Source: Pomphorhynchus laevis
Taxonomy: Eukaryota; Acanthocephala; Palaeacanthocephala; Echinorhynchida; Pomphorhynchidae
DNA length: 64,000 bases
Direction: 5' to 3'
Assembly: GCA_012934845.2 (NCBI GenBank)
Contig: WNNJ02003313.1
Location: forward strand, 62,001-126,000
Shown here: positions 1 to 11,439 of the stretch, one piece after another
How the letters are laid out: each line of letters opens with the position of its first letter
Numbering within the stretch: the first letter of the stretch is position 1
Program-made: the position numbers and the translations under genes
The notes under the pieces: model-generated
The model's input: only the letters and a program-made list of their open reading frames with translations
The model's database searches: none
Told to the model about the DNA's origin: nothing

Positions 1-460
1 GAAATGCGTGTTCGTTTGGACTGTAATTAAAATCCTCGGTTATCTCATTTTCAAAGGCGAATTTAAACCTGATCCTGCCCTTTTATCAGCTCTATATAAT
101 ATACCTTCATTGAAAAGGGTCATAGGCCTTTTTTCATACTATTCCTAATGGATCCGAAATTTCTCACAAAAGATATCTGGCATAAAGGAAGTAACACGAT
201 TTTCACTAAGACGGGACTTTATACAACAATTCGAACATGAAAAATGATATGGCTAAAGTTTTCTTATATCATATTGATGATAAAAATTCGTTAACTGTAG
301 AAACGGACACATCAAATTCGTGTATTGGAGCAACCCTGAACGGTGACGGACAGCCAATCGCATTCTTTTCATGAACACTATCTTGAAACAATGATGGGGT
401 AGATGGTTTGTATGATGAAAAAGTGAGTGAGATCGGAAAGCTGCAAAGAAGACAATCCAA
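1..460 (+). mobile_element. Ty3/Gypsy-type LTR retrotransposon fossil, pol fragment
   Basis: Translated pieces on the plus strand resemble the end of a Gypsy reverse transcriptase and the start of its RNase H: an LGYLI...KPDP stretch, then an IGLFSYYS stretch, then a TVETDTSN...IGATLN...QPIAFF stretch near 297-370, the usual start of RNase H in this family. It is an old, broken fragment with several breaks. No LTR, integrase or gag is next to it, and it runs off the left edge of the window. The family call is moderately sure; age cannot be given beyond 'old'. Confidence 0.7.
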
Positions 461-904
461 ACCCCTACCTGACTATGTGTTATGAAATAAATGATTCGAA
501 TTTATAGAGAGGATGATTGACGTGATATTACATTTTCCTGTTCTATTAACATTCTGTCTTTTATAGATTGAGTCAAATAAAACTTTATAAGTCATTTCCT
601 ACAATTAGGATGTTAATTTATAAAATTTATGATTTTCATTATACTAAAAGAATTAGAAAATCTTAATAATTGAATACAGTTTTAATAGAAGAATTAAAAA
701 ATCTTCTCCCTTTTAATAAAGACATACAATGAGTATGCAAAACAATAGACAAAACGATATAGATACATGTGAGGAATGGGCTGTTGCATTTGTAAGATAA
801 GATAAGGATTTTCTTAAACAAAACTTGTAACCGATAAAAAACGTGTTACACAGAACAAAACATGCAAGAGAAGACAAAAATAATATCAATTCGTTAATCA
901 TTCA
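461..904. other. AT-rich flank and 3' tail of LINE-A copy 1
   Basis: No gene is visible. The part from about 780 to 904 is probably the 3' untranslated tail of the minus-strand LINE that follows. The rest is AT-rich sequence with no recognisable content. Confidence 0.4.
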
Positions 905-918
905 ATCTTCTATTTATT

Positions 919-3380
919 CTACGGCCTCAGGTCCAGCGGGATCTGAGCCCTCCAGCTAATCCAACACGCCGCTCTTCGACTGAACCACCCGGGGTCTATC
1001 ACCCCCCCCCGAAGAATCCAATCTAGGCGGACTATGCGCGGTAATCGCGAGATGAGGAGCTTGAGAAACCTTAGTCTTTGCTCTGGAGGACGTCCTCTCG
1101 AAAAGAAGACTAATCCCGAGATAGCCCAAGTACCCCAGAGGCGCACTTGGGTTTTCCCATTCAACGACAGATGCTGAGCCCGTTTCAGGGCCCACCTAGC
1201 TTTCTTCAGGATACGTTTAAGTCTATCCAGGTCAGCTTTCGCCGACCAGTTCACCGTAACAGTGAACCCCAGGTATTTTACTCGACTTGTGAAGGTAGGG
1301 AGTGGTTGATTAGTCAATATAGAAGATAGAGCTGAGAGTGCTAGTCTCTTTAATTTTTTCTTTGTCGCAGGGGTGCCATGAAAGACAACTACCTGCGATT
1401 TTGATGAATTTAAAATAAGATTGGATAGGGTCAGCTGGTCTGTTAATCTTAAAAAGAAACGGCTGATGTCCGAAGCGACATCTTTGCACCTGCGTCCAGA
1501 GAACAGGGCCGTGGTATCATCAGCGTATACCACTAGATGTTGATCACGTTTAAAATTCTTGAATAGTACAATGGAGGCAGCAAGAAATAAGATAGGAGAA
1601 AGTGGGGATCCTTGGGGCACACCTGTAATAGGGTAGAACTGACACGCATCAGGGTCGTCTTCATAGTAGAACCTCTTGGTAAACAGTAATATCTCCACCC
1701 TGTTATAATTCTCGCAGGCAACCCGAGGGACCTGAGAGAGGAGATAACAAAGGGAATGGAAATGCGGTCAAATGCAGCAGAAAAGTCAAGGAAAACAGCC
1801 ACAGCTAGTTGATGGCTATTATCCCTACAAAACTGATGCACTTCACCTATTACTGAATGAACCGAGCGTCCCTTGACAAACCCGTGAAAACTCGGTGGGA
1901 TCAAATTACGCCTACTTAAATGGTCGCGGATTCTACGCGCAAGCGCTTTTTCGTAGATGGAGATGAGGGAGTTTTGAATCGAAATGGGACGCAGATCTTT
2001 GGGACATGAAACCGGACTATGCTTTGGTAAGAAAATTCTACGACTAATATTGATGCCGGCTACATCGGATGGTGAGGCTAAAAGCATTGTGACGGCCACT
2101 TCTCTTCTTTGATCGGCTGTCAAAAGCTGACAGACTCGAGAAGATAGTGGAGCGACGGATTTAGAGGTGCCCGGAAGTGGCCCCCAGGAGTTAAGGATAT
2201 CTGTAACAGATAAGTCCCTGCTCCTGAAGTCACCCCAAGGCGGGATTGGTTGGGGAGATTGAGTGGCTCCATAATTATGTAGGGATAGTGACTCCTTCAA
2301 AACATTATCAAGGCCTATACTACCAATCCAACCCAAAGCTCTATCCTTCCAACAGACAAACTTCTCCTTCTTGAATATCTTCCAGAAGGAAGACTGAGAA
2401 GGGTTAAGGTGAGCGATGTTCGCCTTATCCCTGCTCAGCTGGAACCTATATCTAGTGCTCCAGTATTCATTCGAGATGGCCTGCCTGGCGGAAACAGAGA
2501 CATTGGGAAGACCTAGCATTTTAGCCAAAACCTTGAGTTTTGTTGGAGTGGGATTGTAAATATGACCTTTATAGGTAGTCGAAAGAAACGCGGTAGCTTG
2601 CGAGGAGAAGAAGGAATTAAATTCGGTCAAATTCTCATTACCAATTCTGGGGAATAGTTGGATAGCCGCCTGAAAGAAAGCCACTCTGATGGGATCAAAG
2701 TGAAACCTCCTTCTAAGCAACGTATCTTCCTCTATCCGCCAACGAATTAGGTCATGAGATATGATTTGTTTTTGGCGCGACTGTTCAGTACAGATGGGTT
2801 TCAACAACCACATCTTATGAAGCAGTAATATGTCGAGGAGAGAATTAGTTGTTGAGCAATGAAAAGTTGGGGACGGTGGTTTGTGAATAAGGTAATCGTT
2901 CCTGGCTCTGCGGAGTGCTGCATTAATCCAACGACCAGTTCTGTCGTTGAAGTCACCGAGTAACATGTCATAGCCACTACCCAAAATACGGTCCAGGAGA
3001 TCACGGTTCTTGTGAATTTCCCCTGGCCTAATATAGATATTGGCTATGCTGATACGTTTACCATTCTTACAAAGTGAAACAGCTAAACAAGACAGGGCTG
3101 GACAAGAATAGTTTAAAAGAAGGGATGATCTTAAGGAGCATTTAACTAGGGTTAAAAGACCTTGAGATGAAGAGGCGTGAGGAGGGGTTATGTACGGAGT
3201 GAAGTGGGTGTAAATATGCTTGGGGATAAATCGAGTAATGTCCTGGGGGATACGGATAGACCGCGTCTCCTGAAGGACTATAACATCCGCATCTCTACCA
3301 GATAGAAGGCTAAGGGCAGAAGCACCTCCCGAATTCCACTGAAGTATATTCAGTGAAAAAGGCTCTTGACTACTTTGCAT
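919..3380 (-). pseudogene. LINE-A copy 1 ORF2 (APE endonuclease and reverse transcriptase)
   Basis: Nicks target DNA and copies the element RNA (target-primed reverse transcription). The endonuclease starts at the first residues (LNILQWNSGG; catalytic Glu in VLQETR; LLGDFND), followed by LLDILLL and an SHDL motif where most APE enzymes have SDH. The reverse transcriptase has motif A (AVFLDFSAAFD), motif B (GVPQGSPLSPIL) and motif C (VVYADDTT, positions about 1520-1545). The C-terminal part ends with the residues DLRP. One frameshift near 1700 splits the RT between motifs A and B. Otherwise the frame is open over about 820 codons, so this insertion is fairly young. Confidence 0.9.
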
Positions 3381-3414
3381 TGTGTTACGACAGCTGGAGT
3401 GGGATGCCTACCTC

Positions 3415-4711
3415 CTAGCAGAAACTAGGAGAGAGAAAGTTGCCCTTCTCACTCCCAGCCCTACCAGGAGAAGACACTTGCCCACCGGCATTATCTTCAT
3501 CTCCCTTTGAGGCCAACAACTCCCAACATATATCATCTTTCTTTGCCAACTTCAAGGAAGCCAACTTTTGTTTAGAAGATGATCTCTTCTTAGAACGGGG
3601 GGCTCTCTTTGAAGAGGTAAGAATCGTCGATGGAGGAGAACGGGACTCCTCGAATTTCGCTATCAGATGGTTCGTTAAGGCTCGAATCTCGTCTTTATAT
3701 ATCTGTAGTCTTGCGTCAACAATTTTGAAAATGTCGGTGTCCGACATACCAAAACCGTTTGAATTGGATAAGCTGGCAGCGGCAAAGTGGGCCGGTTTGA
3801 CCGGTGCCCCACAATGCCTTAATTTGTATTCTTTGAAGATAGGACATCTTCTAGACCAGGCCGGGTGCTGACCACCACAATTGGAACACAGAGGGGAGAG
3901 AACATTTCCCCTCATGGACTTCGGAAGAGCTGCAAACCCCACACGTATGGGGCCTAGTACAGTTCGAGGACCAGTGCCCCCAGAGGTGGCACCCATTGCA
4001 ATGGGGGTATGTTAAGTCATCAGCGTCTACGATATTGAAAGAAAGATTGTACCCCAAAAAGGGGTTACATTTGCTTTTAGCCAGACATTCCGCCTGGTCG
4101 ACTGCGGTAGAGCAGAATGCTATTGGTATAGCCTGGCCTTTCTTGCCCAGGATTGGGCGAATATTATGAATTTTGAACTCAGATGTGAGAGCAATGATAT
4201 CATCCTCCGTTGCGAAGGGCGGAAAATTATTAATTTTCAGAGTCGCCTGAATAGGCCTGTAAGTAGTTGACCCAAATTCTTTTAGGTGTGTTTCGAAAAA
4301 TTCTAGGTACGATGCTGCCAGATCTGGAGAGCTGAAAGAAACCCGGATTTCGGAATCTAAATATTTTATCGAATTAAATAGAATTCTCTTCTTATAAGAG
4401 CTTGTAAACTCTCTCAGAAAAATATTGAAAAGATTCTTTCTTTCAAATGGTTGAAGAAGTCTGATTATTACCAGATTCACCACTTTAGGCACAGGAGGGA
4501 GTTCTCCATCCGTGCTTAAGATTAAAAAATTAGACGAAATAGGACTAACCTTGTTTTCTTTGGCTTGAAAATTCGATGTTACATTGGAAATACCTGAGTT
4601 CCGTTCCATATTTGCTTGATTTTGTAAGTTGTTTGAAGCACCGATGGTAAATTTTTTTACAATTTTTCTGTCATTTTTGCACTGATTGCATTTGTGTGTA
4701 GCATCAAACAT
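3415..4711 (-). pseudogene. LINE-A copy 1 ORF1 (gag-like, CCHC knuckles)
   Basis: ORF1 product of a LINE, expected to bind the element's RNA in the ribonucleoprotein. The N-terminal part (about 140 residues) is unremarkable. A middle region with PPVPKVVNLVIIRLL and later KINNFPPF looks like the RRM-like part found in such proteins. Three zinc knuckles follow: CNGCHLWGHWSSNC (CX2CX4HX4C), CGVCSSSEVHEGKC and CSNCGGQHPAWSRRC. The C-terminus is Lys/Ser-rich. The reading frame shifts once, near 3900, between the second and third knuckles. ORF2 starts about 35 bp downstream. Compared with copy 2 this protein is only about half identical although the ORF2s are about 90% identical (see findings). Confidence 0.85.
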
Positions 4712-4855
4712 GCTGAATCGCTACATAGTTTGCAACAGTTCAACAGTGCCTTTGATGGCTGGGATTCACAATGCAATCGTGCACATATAAAACAGTATCT
4801 ATAAGCGTTTAATAGCGCAAACGTTTACTAACTTTTGGTATAAAAATTCGAAAAA
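4712..4855. promoter_or_regulatory. Spacer between two head-to-head LINE-A copies
   Basis: The two elements start on opposite strands within about 145 bp. LINEs of this group usually carry an internal promoter near their 5' end, so the spacer should contain the 5' leaders of both. I see no clear initiator or downstream element. This is an inference from the layout only. Confidence 0.3.
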
Positions 4856-6060
4856 ATGAGTAAATTTAGCATGTCGGAGCGTTCAAAGAACTCAATGAAA
4901 ACTAATTTTCCTGCCAATGCAATAAACGAGGTAAGTGGAGATTTAGCTTCTCTTGAATATATTTCGGAGGGGGAACTCCCCCGGTACCAAAATTATCCAA
5001 CCTCGTGATTATCAGACTTTTGGTGCCTCTGAAAAGGCAGAACATGTTCAATGTTTTTATAAGGGGCTTTGCCGATCGATTTAAAAAAAGGATATTGTTC
5101 AATGCGATTAAATATTATGAATCTGAGATTAAAATCTCATTCTGCACTCCTGATCTGGTAATGTCGTACGTCGACTACTTTAAAAAAGAGCATACGGAAC
5201 AAGGTATAATTGCTTCCAAACCAATCCTGGCAACAATAAAGATAAATAACATGCCCACATACATTTCAGAACAAGATATATCAGCCCTAGAAACTGATTA
5301 CAAAATCTCTAACGTGCGCTTTATAAAAGGGATTAAAAGCTTCCCCATTCCCGTGGCGTTCTGCAATGCCCCGGTTGATAAAGCTCTAAAAATATCGATT
5401 TCGACATGCAATCCTTTTATGGTGTATAATTTGAGATTTTCAATAGTCGAAACAGACTCACTAACGTACCCTCACTGCAACAATTACTATCAGTGGGGGC
5501 ATTGGTCTGCTGGCTGTTCTCTACCCCATAAGTGCGGCGTGTGTGGTACAACTGCTATACATCCTGAGAAGTGCGAAAGTAAGCCATTTTGCGCAAACTG
5601 CGGTGGTGAGCACCCCGCATGGTCAAAAAAGTGTAAAATCTTTAAAGCGTACCAAAAGAGACACAGGGGTGTGACAGCAAAACCGACTAGCTTCGTGGAA
5701 GCTGTCTCGTCTAACAAGAAAGACGACAGGATGCCGGATACGGAAATTCTTAAACTTATTGAAATGCAGCATCAGGCATCAATGATTCAACTTGAAAAAT
5801 TGGTCCAAAAATTGGTGGGTCAATTAGCGGAATCCTTCCGTTCTCCTCCTTCTGGGAAGACTAACAATATTAAGAAGCCACCAAAATCTAAGAAACGAAA
5901 CGGGTCAGCGCTGAGCATAGCTGCTCTGAAGCTTGCTCGGAAGGATTCGATCTGGGCTATGGCTAACGAGGGAAATGAAGATATCGCCCGTGGGCAAGCG
6001 ACTCCATTTGTCGTGACGGGAAGCGGTAAAGGCGACCTTTCCGCCTCTAGTTGCGACTAG
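4856..6060 (+). pseudogene. LINE-A copy 2 ORF1 (gag-like, CCHC knuckles)
   Basis: Begins MSKFSMSERS at 4856; the frame shifts once around 4975, after SEGEL, and is then open to 6060. It contains the same PPVPK...NLVIIRLL landmark as copy 1, then three zinc knuckles (CNNYYQWGHWSAGC, in which the first Cys pair is CX2Y, so the first knuckle has lost a ligand; CGVCGTTAIHPEKC; CANCGGEHPAWSKKC). Its C-terminal tail is basic and Ser-rich with a KSKKR run. Identity to the copy 1 product is only about 50-55%, and its N-terminus is unrelated. Confidence 0.82.
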
Positions 6061-6094
6061 GTGGAGGGCGTCCCACTTCGGTAACACTTACGCA

Positions 6095-8549
6095 ATGGGA
6101 AGTAATCAAGGGCCTTTTTCACTGAATATCCTTCAGTGGAATTCGGGAGGTGCTTCCGCCCTTAGCCTTCTATCTGGTAGCGATGCAGATGTTATAGTCC
6201 TTCAGGAGACGCGGTCTATTCGTCTCCCCCAGGATATTACTCGATTTATCCCTAAACACATATACACCCACTTTACTCCTTACATAACCCCCTCACTCCT
6301 CTTCATCTCAAGGTCTTTTAACCCTAGTAAAAAGCTAATTAAGATCATCCCTCTTGTTTAACTACTATCGTATAGCCATATCTTGTTTAGCTATATCACT
6401 TTGTAAGAACGGTAAGAGTATTAGCATAGCCAATGTCTATATTCGTCCAGGAGAAATACACAAGAACCGTGATCTCCTGGACCGTATTTTGGGTAGTGGC
6501 TATGACATGTTACTCGGTGACTTCAACGACAGAACTGGTCGTTGGATTAATGCAGCACTCCGAAGAGCAAGGATCGACTATCTTATTCATAAACCACCTT
6601 CCCCAACCTTTCATTGCTCTACAACAAATTCTCTCCTCGACATATTACTGCTACATAAGATGTGGTTGTTGAAACCCATTTGCACCGAGCAGTCGCGTCA
6701 ACAACAGACAACCTCTCATGACCTAATTTGCTGGAGGCTAGAGGACGATACTTTGCTTAGAAGAAGGTTTCACTTTGACCCTATTAGAGTGGCCTTCTTT
6801 CAGGCAGCTATCCAACTCTTTCCCAGAATTGGAATTGAGAGTTTGACCGAATTTAATTCCTACCTCTCATCGCAAGATACCGCGATCCTTTCGACTACCT
6901 ATAAAGGTCGAATATACAATCCTACTCCAACTAAGCTCAAGGTCCTAGCTAAAATGTTACACCTTCCCAATCTCTCTGTTTCCGCCAGACATATCCTCTC
7001 GAATGAATATTGGAGCTCTAGCTATAGGCTCCAGCTGAGCAGGGATATGGCAAGCATTGCTCGCCTAAACCCTTCTCAGGCTTCCTTCTGGAAGATATTC
7101 AAGAAGAAGAAGTTTGTTTGCTGGAAGGATAGAGCCTTGGTTTGGATTGGTAGCATAGGCCTTGACAAAGTTTTAGAGGAGTCACTTTCCTTACATAATT
7201 ATGGAGCCACTCAATCTCCCCAACCAATCCCGCCTTGGTGTGACTTCAGGAGTAGGGACTTATCTGTTACAGATATCCTTAACTCATGGGGACAACTCCC
7301 GGGCACCTACAAATCCCACGCGCAACTCACCACTCGTGTCTGTCAGCTTTTGACGTACAGTCAGAGAAAGGAGGTCGCCATCACAATTCTATTAGCCTTC
7401 CCGTCTGACATAGCGGACATCAAAATCAGCCGTCGAGTTTTTTACCTAAAAAGAGATTAATCACTTGTCCTAAAGATCTGTGGCCCATCTCGATTCAAAA
7501 CGCCCTCATATCCATCTACGAGAAAGCGCTTGCGCGTAGAATCCGCGTTCATTTATGTAGGCGTAATTTGATCCCACCGAGTTTTCATGGGTTTGTCAAA
7601 GGGCGCTCGGTCCATTCAGCAATTGGTGAAGTGCATCAGTTTTGTCAGGATAATAGTCATCAGCTTGCTGTGGCTGTTTTTCTTGATTTTTCAGCTGCAT
7701 TTGACCGGATCTCCATTCCCTTCGTTATCTCCTCTCTCAGGTCCCTCGGGTTGCCTGCGAGAATTGTTAACAGGGTGGAGATATTGTTGTACACCAAGCG
7801 GTTCTACTATGAAGACGACCCTGATGCGCTTCAGTTCTACCCTATTACGGGTGTACCTCAAGGATCCCCACTTTCCCCTATCTTATATCTTGCTGCATCC
7901 ATTGTTATATTCAAGAATTTTAAACGTGATCAACATCTAGTGGTATATGCTGATGATACCACAGCCTTGTTCTCTGGACGCAGGTGCAAAGATGTAATCA
8001 CTGACATCAGCCGTTTTTTTAAGATTAATAGATCAGTTGCCCCCATCCAATCTTATTTTAAACTCCTCTAAATCACAGGTGGTAGTCTTTAATGGCGTTC
8101 CTGCCACCAAAAAGAAACTTAAGAGACTAGCACTCTCTGCATTCTCCTCCATTTTGCAGCATCAACCACTCCCCATCTTCACGAGTCGAGTAAAATATCT
8201 GGGGTTTACCTTTACGGTGAATTGGTCGGCGAAAGCTGACCTGGATAGACTTAAACGTATCCTGAAGAAAGCTAGGTGGGCTCTGAAACGGGCCCAGCAT
8301 CTGTCACTGAATGGGATAACCCAAGTGCGCCTCTGGGGTACTTGGGCTATCTCGGGATTAGTCTTCTTCTCACGAGGACGTCCCCCAGAACAAAGACTAA
8401 GGTTTCTCAAGCTCCTCATCTCGAGATTACCAACCATAGTCCGCCTTGACTGGACCCTTAGGTGTGTGAGAGACCCCGAATGGTTCAGTCAGAGGGCGGC
8501 GCGCTGGTGTGGCCGAGGGGCTCAGATCCCTCTGGACCTGAGGCCGTGA
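6095..8549 (+). pseudogene. LINE-A copy 2 ORF2 (APE endonuclease and reverse transcriptase)
   Basis: Same domains as in copy 1: endonuclease with LNILQWNSGG, VLQETR and LLGDFND; the SDH position again reads SHDL. Reverse transcriptase with AVFLDFSAAFD (near 7670), GVPQGSPLSPIL (near 7850) and VVYADDTT (near 7945). The frame is interrupted near 6300-6360, between 7460 and 7568, and near 8040. Nucleotide identity to copy 1 looks close to 90% over the whole ORF, far above ORF1. Confidence 0.87.
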
Positions 8550-8929
8550 ATATAAGTTGAAGATTTCAAAATACACGTCCTTGAACTGCTTCTATTTAAA
8601 GTTTTCCTTTGCATTTTTTTGTTTCTTTAGTTTTTTTTATCAGTTATATAGTTATTAATAAAACCCTTACTAACTTTTGAAACTTTTTTGTTAAACTTTC
8701 GTGGATAAGGTCTTTTTTGTGGATATACTCTTTTTTATTTATTTATTTTTCAGTTATCTTACGTATATAAAATAAAGAAAACACATGTCTTGTGAAAAAC
8801 AAGACATAAGAAAAATACATCCAAAAGATTCAACAAATGTTTACATAAAAGCGATCGACAATGAATTTTCAGTGCAAAAGATGATCCTGCCAATAAAGCA
8901 GGATGCTTTTGCACTGAAAATTAAATAGG

Positions 8930-9743
8930 AATATAAAGAAGGAAAAATCAGCTTTCTAAAGAGTATAAGGAGTACGGTCAAAGAGAACTTCTCTCGGGAA
9001 GGGATCTTTGCGCAGTACGTTTTAAAAAATGATTTTGCCAGGATAACATTCAAAAACTGCTCTATAAAAAAAGAATTAAAAAATAATCTGTTAAAAGTTA
9101 AGGAACTGACAGTGACTGATTCCTCTCTGCGAGCCACGGGTATACATAAGGATATACCGTCGTTCGCAGAAGAGGAAGATGTTCAAGAATTAATAGCTAA
9201 CAAGGACATTAAACTAATAAAAAATGTAAAACCTCCAATCAAGCTTACAGCTCCTTTCTGGTAAAGGGAGCTGTAAGTGATCTACATAAGTTGAGAGATT
9301 CGCATCCTGGAATTTTGGGACATGCCGTCAAGTTGATAATATTTGACGAGGATGACTTGAAATTCTGGTATCCGCGATGCTATCGATGTCAACGCTGGGG
9401 TCACTTTTCAAACATGTGTTTGGAAAGTGATCCGCGTTGCTTGCACTGCGGAGAAAACCACGAATCACAGAATTGTGATAAAAGATCAGGAAGGCCTAAA
9501 TGGCCTTCATTAAAAGTTGGCACACATGTACCAACTTTTCAAGAATATTTAAAGTGGGTGGATGGTGAGAATAAGAAAGCTTGTGCGGGAGCACAATCAT
9601 ACATTCAGGCAGCGAAAAAACAGTATGTCGATCAACATGCCTCAGAAATGAGGGTGTTGATAGACAGACTAAACGAACTAGAATTGAAGATGTCTGCATT
9701 AGCGGCGGAAAACAGGAATGTAAAAAATTCAGTACCATTTTAA
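8930..9743 (+). pseudogene. LINE-B ORF1 (gag-like, zinc knuckles)
   Basis: The first part translates as VKENFSREGIFAQYVLKND and on to IHKDIPSFAEEEDVQEL, an RRM-like region. After a break at the palindrome near 9260, the frame continues with CYRCQRWGHFSNMC (a CX2CX4HX4C knuckle) and a second knuckle CLHCGENHESQNC. The C-terminal 70 residues (YIQAAKKQYVDQHASEM, then LIDRLNELELKMSALAAE) should form a coiled coil. The product would coat the element's RNA. Its sequence is not close to LINE-A ORF1. Confidence 0.7.
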
Positions 9744-10014
9744 GAAAAATAAATAAAAAATCTAAAAAATGACATGAAAAATAAGCAATTAATAAATGTA
9801 AAAATATAAGTGAAAACAAAAAACAAAATCCTCAAAATAAGACAAATCGCTTTATTAGTCTAAAAGAGGCAGAACCAGAAGAGAGGGAAGAAAGCATGGA
9901 GTATATGTGCAACACGCTCGTAGGGAAAGGGATTCAGGAGGTAGATGTGCCCAGTTAGGAGAATTAACTCTTCCTGCAGATGCATCGGTGTAAAATGCGG
10001 CGCATCGAGTATAA

Positions 10015-11437
10015 CTCGTTGGAGGACATCTCGTTGATCAGTTGGAATATAGGGACCGCTAGCAATCTAGTACAATATTCCAATTTTGATCATGGAGATG
10101 TCCTCTTTTTGTAGGAGGCGCGTTCTCCACAAGTTTTGAAAACTTTATCCAGACATTACGAAGATTATACAATGTTCACATATCAAGTTGACGGCAGATT
10201 AGAGCTCACCCTGGTATCAATGACAAGCAAGCGTTTGAACGCTTGCTTGATTTCAGAGGGGTCCAGCGAGGTGGGCTCTTATCAACTTCTGAAATCTTTC
10301 ATTTCCCGTCGTCCGGTTTTCGTAGCAAACTGCTACATAAAACTGAGTGGATAGCGGACAAAGGAGAGTAAGAATGCCATCAAGAAGCTTATGGTTAAGG
10401 TGTTCAATGCTGGTGCACAATACATTGTTGGTGACCTTAATGACTCCGGAGGGGCTCGGGTGGGATCCCTGATTGACCAAATCGGGGAGATCATAATCCT
10501 ACTAGAGGTAACTTTTCTCTGCCGTCATATAGGTTACCAATCAATTTTAGATATAGCAATTAATTTCAAAAATGTTAAATTAAAACTAAAGTGGTTAAAA
10601 AATATCGAATGGGACGGGTTCAATGACGGGCATAAGCTTGTATACTGGGCTTGGAAGGAAGAAATGGTTCAAAAAACCGATTTCAACCAACCAAGGCTGG
10701 TATACAGGCTTACAACAAAGAAATCCAAGTTTTTTAACTACTAATAATGATAAGAATATTAATGATATCTTGAATTATATATTGAATGAATGTGATAATG
10801 TGTGTGAATATATAAAAATCTTCAATGAATTGAGTGTAAATAGTAGAATGAATGGTTTTAATGACTTCAGTCCAAATTTTATAAATAATCAATTGTGTTT
10901 TTTAAAAAATAATAATTTTTATATACATTTAATAAAGAAATATTTAATTTAGCTAATAAATACCTAATTACAAAAAGACCACCTATGCTTAAATACAACC
11001 CAAAGGCACTGCACATGAAAAAACTTCTCTGGGGATTAAGAGCTGATCCTGATCCGTCTGACCAGAGCAGGTTTCTCATGTGCCGACTCCAAGATCAATT
11101 CGATGAAGAGTCGTTGAAGCGGGATGCAAGGAAGCTACTGTCCTACAAAAATTTCTCGAAGGAATGGTGGTCTACCATATGGAAGACCACATTCCGGTCT
11201 TGGAGGACATCGGCTTCCGGGTGGATCGCTTCAAAGGGAATTGGACCAGTCTTACAAGAAAAAAATAGGCACTTAGCCAATGCAATAATATGCAGCGAAG
11301 ATGTGAAGCTTCAAACGAGGTTGAAGCTTACTTTCCAAAATAATGACCAATTGGAAGAAGATCTCACGCTGAAGATCTCTTTGACGCGTGGCCGATCACG
11401 CCTAAGACGTCATCTAATGGCGTCTCAGCATGCGTAG
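10015..11437 (+). pseudogene. LINE-B ORF2, endonuclease part only
   Basis: Endonuclease traces: DISLISWNIGTASNL (near 10027-10071; the WN is the usual N-terminal landmark), PVFVANCYI and AQYIVGDLNDSGG (GDLND, the catalytic Asp/Asn pair, near 10425). A piece that includes the interdomain region follows (residues FSKEWWSTIWKTTFRSWRT, then ASGWIASKGIGPVLQE) and ends at 11437. The reading frame is broken in at least four places. No RT palm motif is visible, so this is a dead copy. Confidence 0.6.
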
Positions 11438-11439
11438 CT

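Larger units (their letters stand above)
905..4711 (-). mobile_element. LINE-A copy 1, nearly full-length non-LTR retrotransposon
   Basis: A two-ORF LINE on the minus strand. ORF1 has three CCHC knuckles; ORF2 has an apurinic (APE) endonuclease and a reverse transcriptase. This layout fits the I/Jockey/R1 group of LINEs; the exact clade is uncertain. It is the best preserved of at least five LINE-A loci in the window (others at 4.86-8.79, 38.2-38.9, 44.0-45.6, 57.3-58.6 kb). The coding part is broken by only two visible frameshifts, near 3900 and near 1700. It faces copy 2 head to head with about 145 bp between. Confidence 0.88.
4856..8790 (+). mobile_element. LINE-A copy 2, full-length but broken
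   Basis: Same element type as copy 1, on the plus strand: leader, ORF1 (4856-6060), ORF2 (6095-8549) and an AT-rich 3' tail ending in T-rich sequence near 8700-8790. It has more breaks than copy 1: one frameshift in ORF1 near 4975 and at least four changes of frame or stops in ORF2 (near 6300-6360, 7460-7560 and 8040). Unlike copy 1 its 3' tail after the stop is of different sequence. Confidence 0.85.
8791..11437 (+). mobile_element. LINE-B, a second LINE family, truncated before the RT
   Basis: A gag-like ORF1 (about 8930-9743) is followed by the endonuclease half of ORF2 (about 10015-11437). No reverse transcriptase motifs follow, so the copy is cut off at its 3' side. Both ORFs carry several stops and shifts. 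The element contains an unusual number of perfect short palindromes (8872-8926, 9243-9276, 9489-9507, 9511-9539, 10224-10250), some of which coincide with the breaks in reading frame. It lies wholly inside the intron that follows exon 4 of the NCK-like gene. Confidence 0.7.

Noticed and set aside
956-1329. Open frames on both strands inside LINE-A, CR1 and satellite repeats (for example 3440-3871 plus, 8162-8437 minus, 17453-18001 plus, 41537-42614 plus, 61334-62450)
   Set aside because: They are antisense or shifted readings of known element ORFs, or repeat because the satellite unit repeats.
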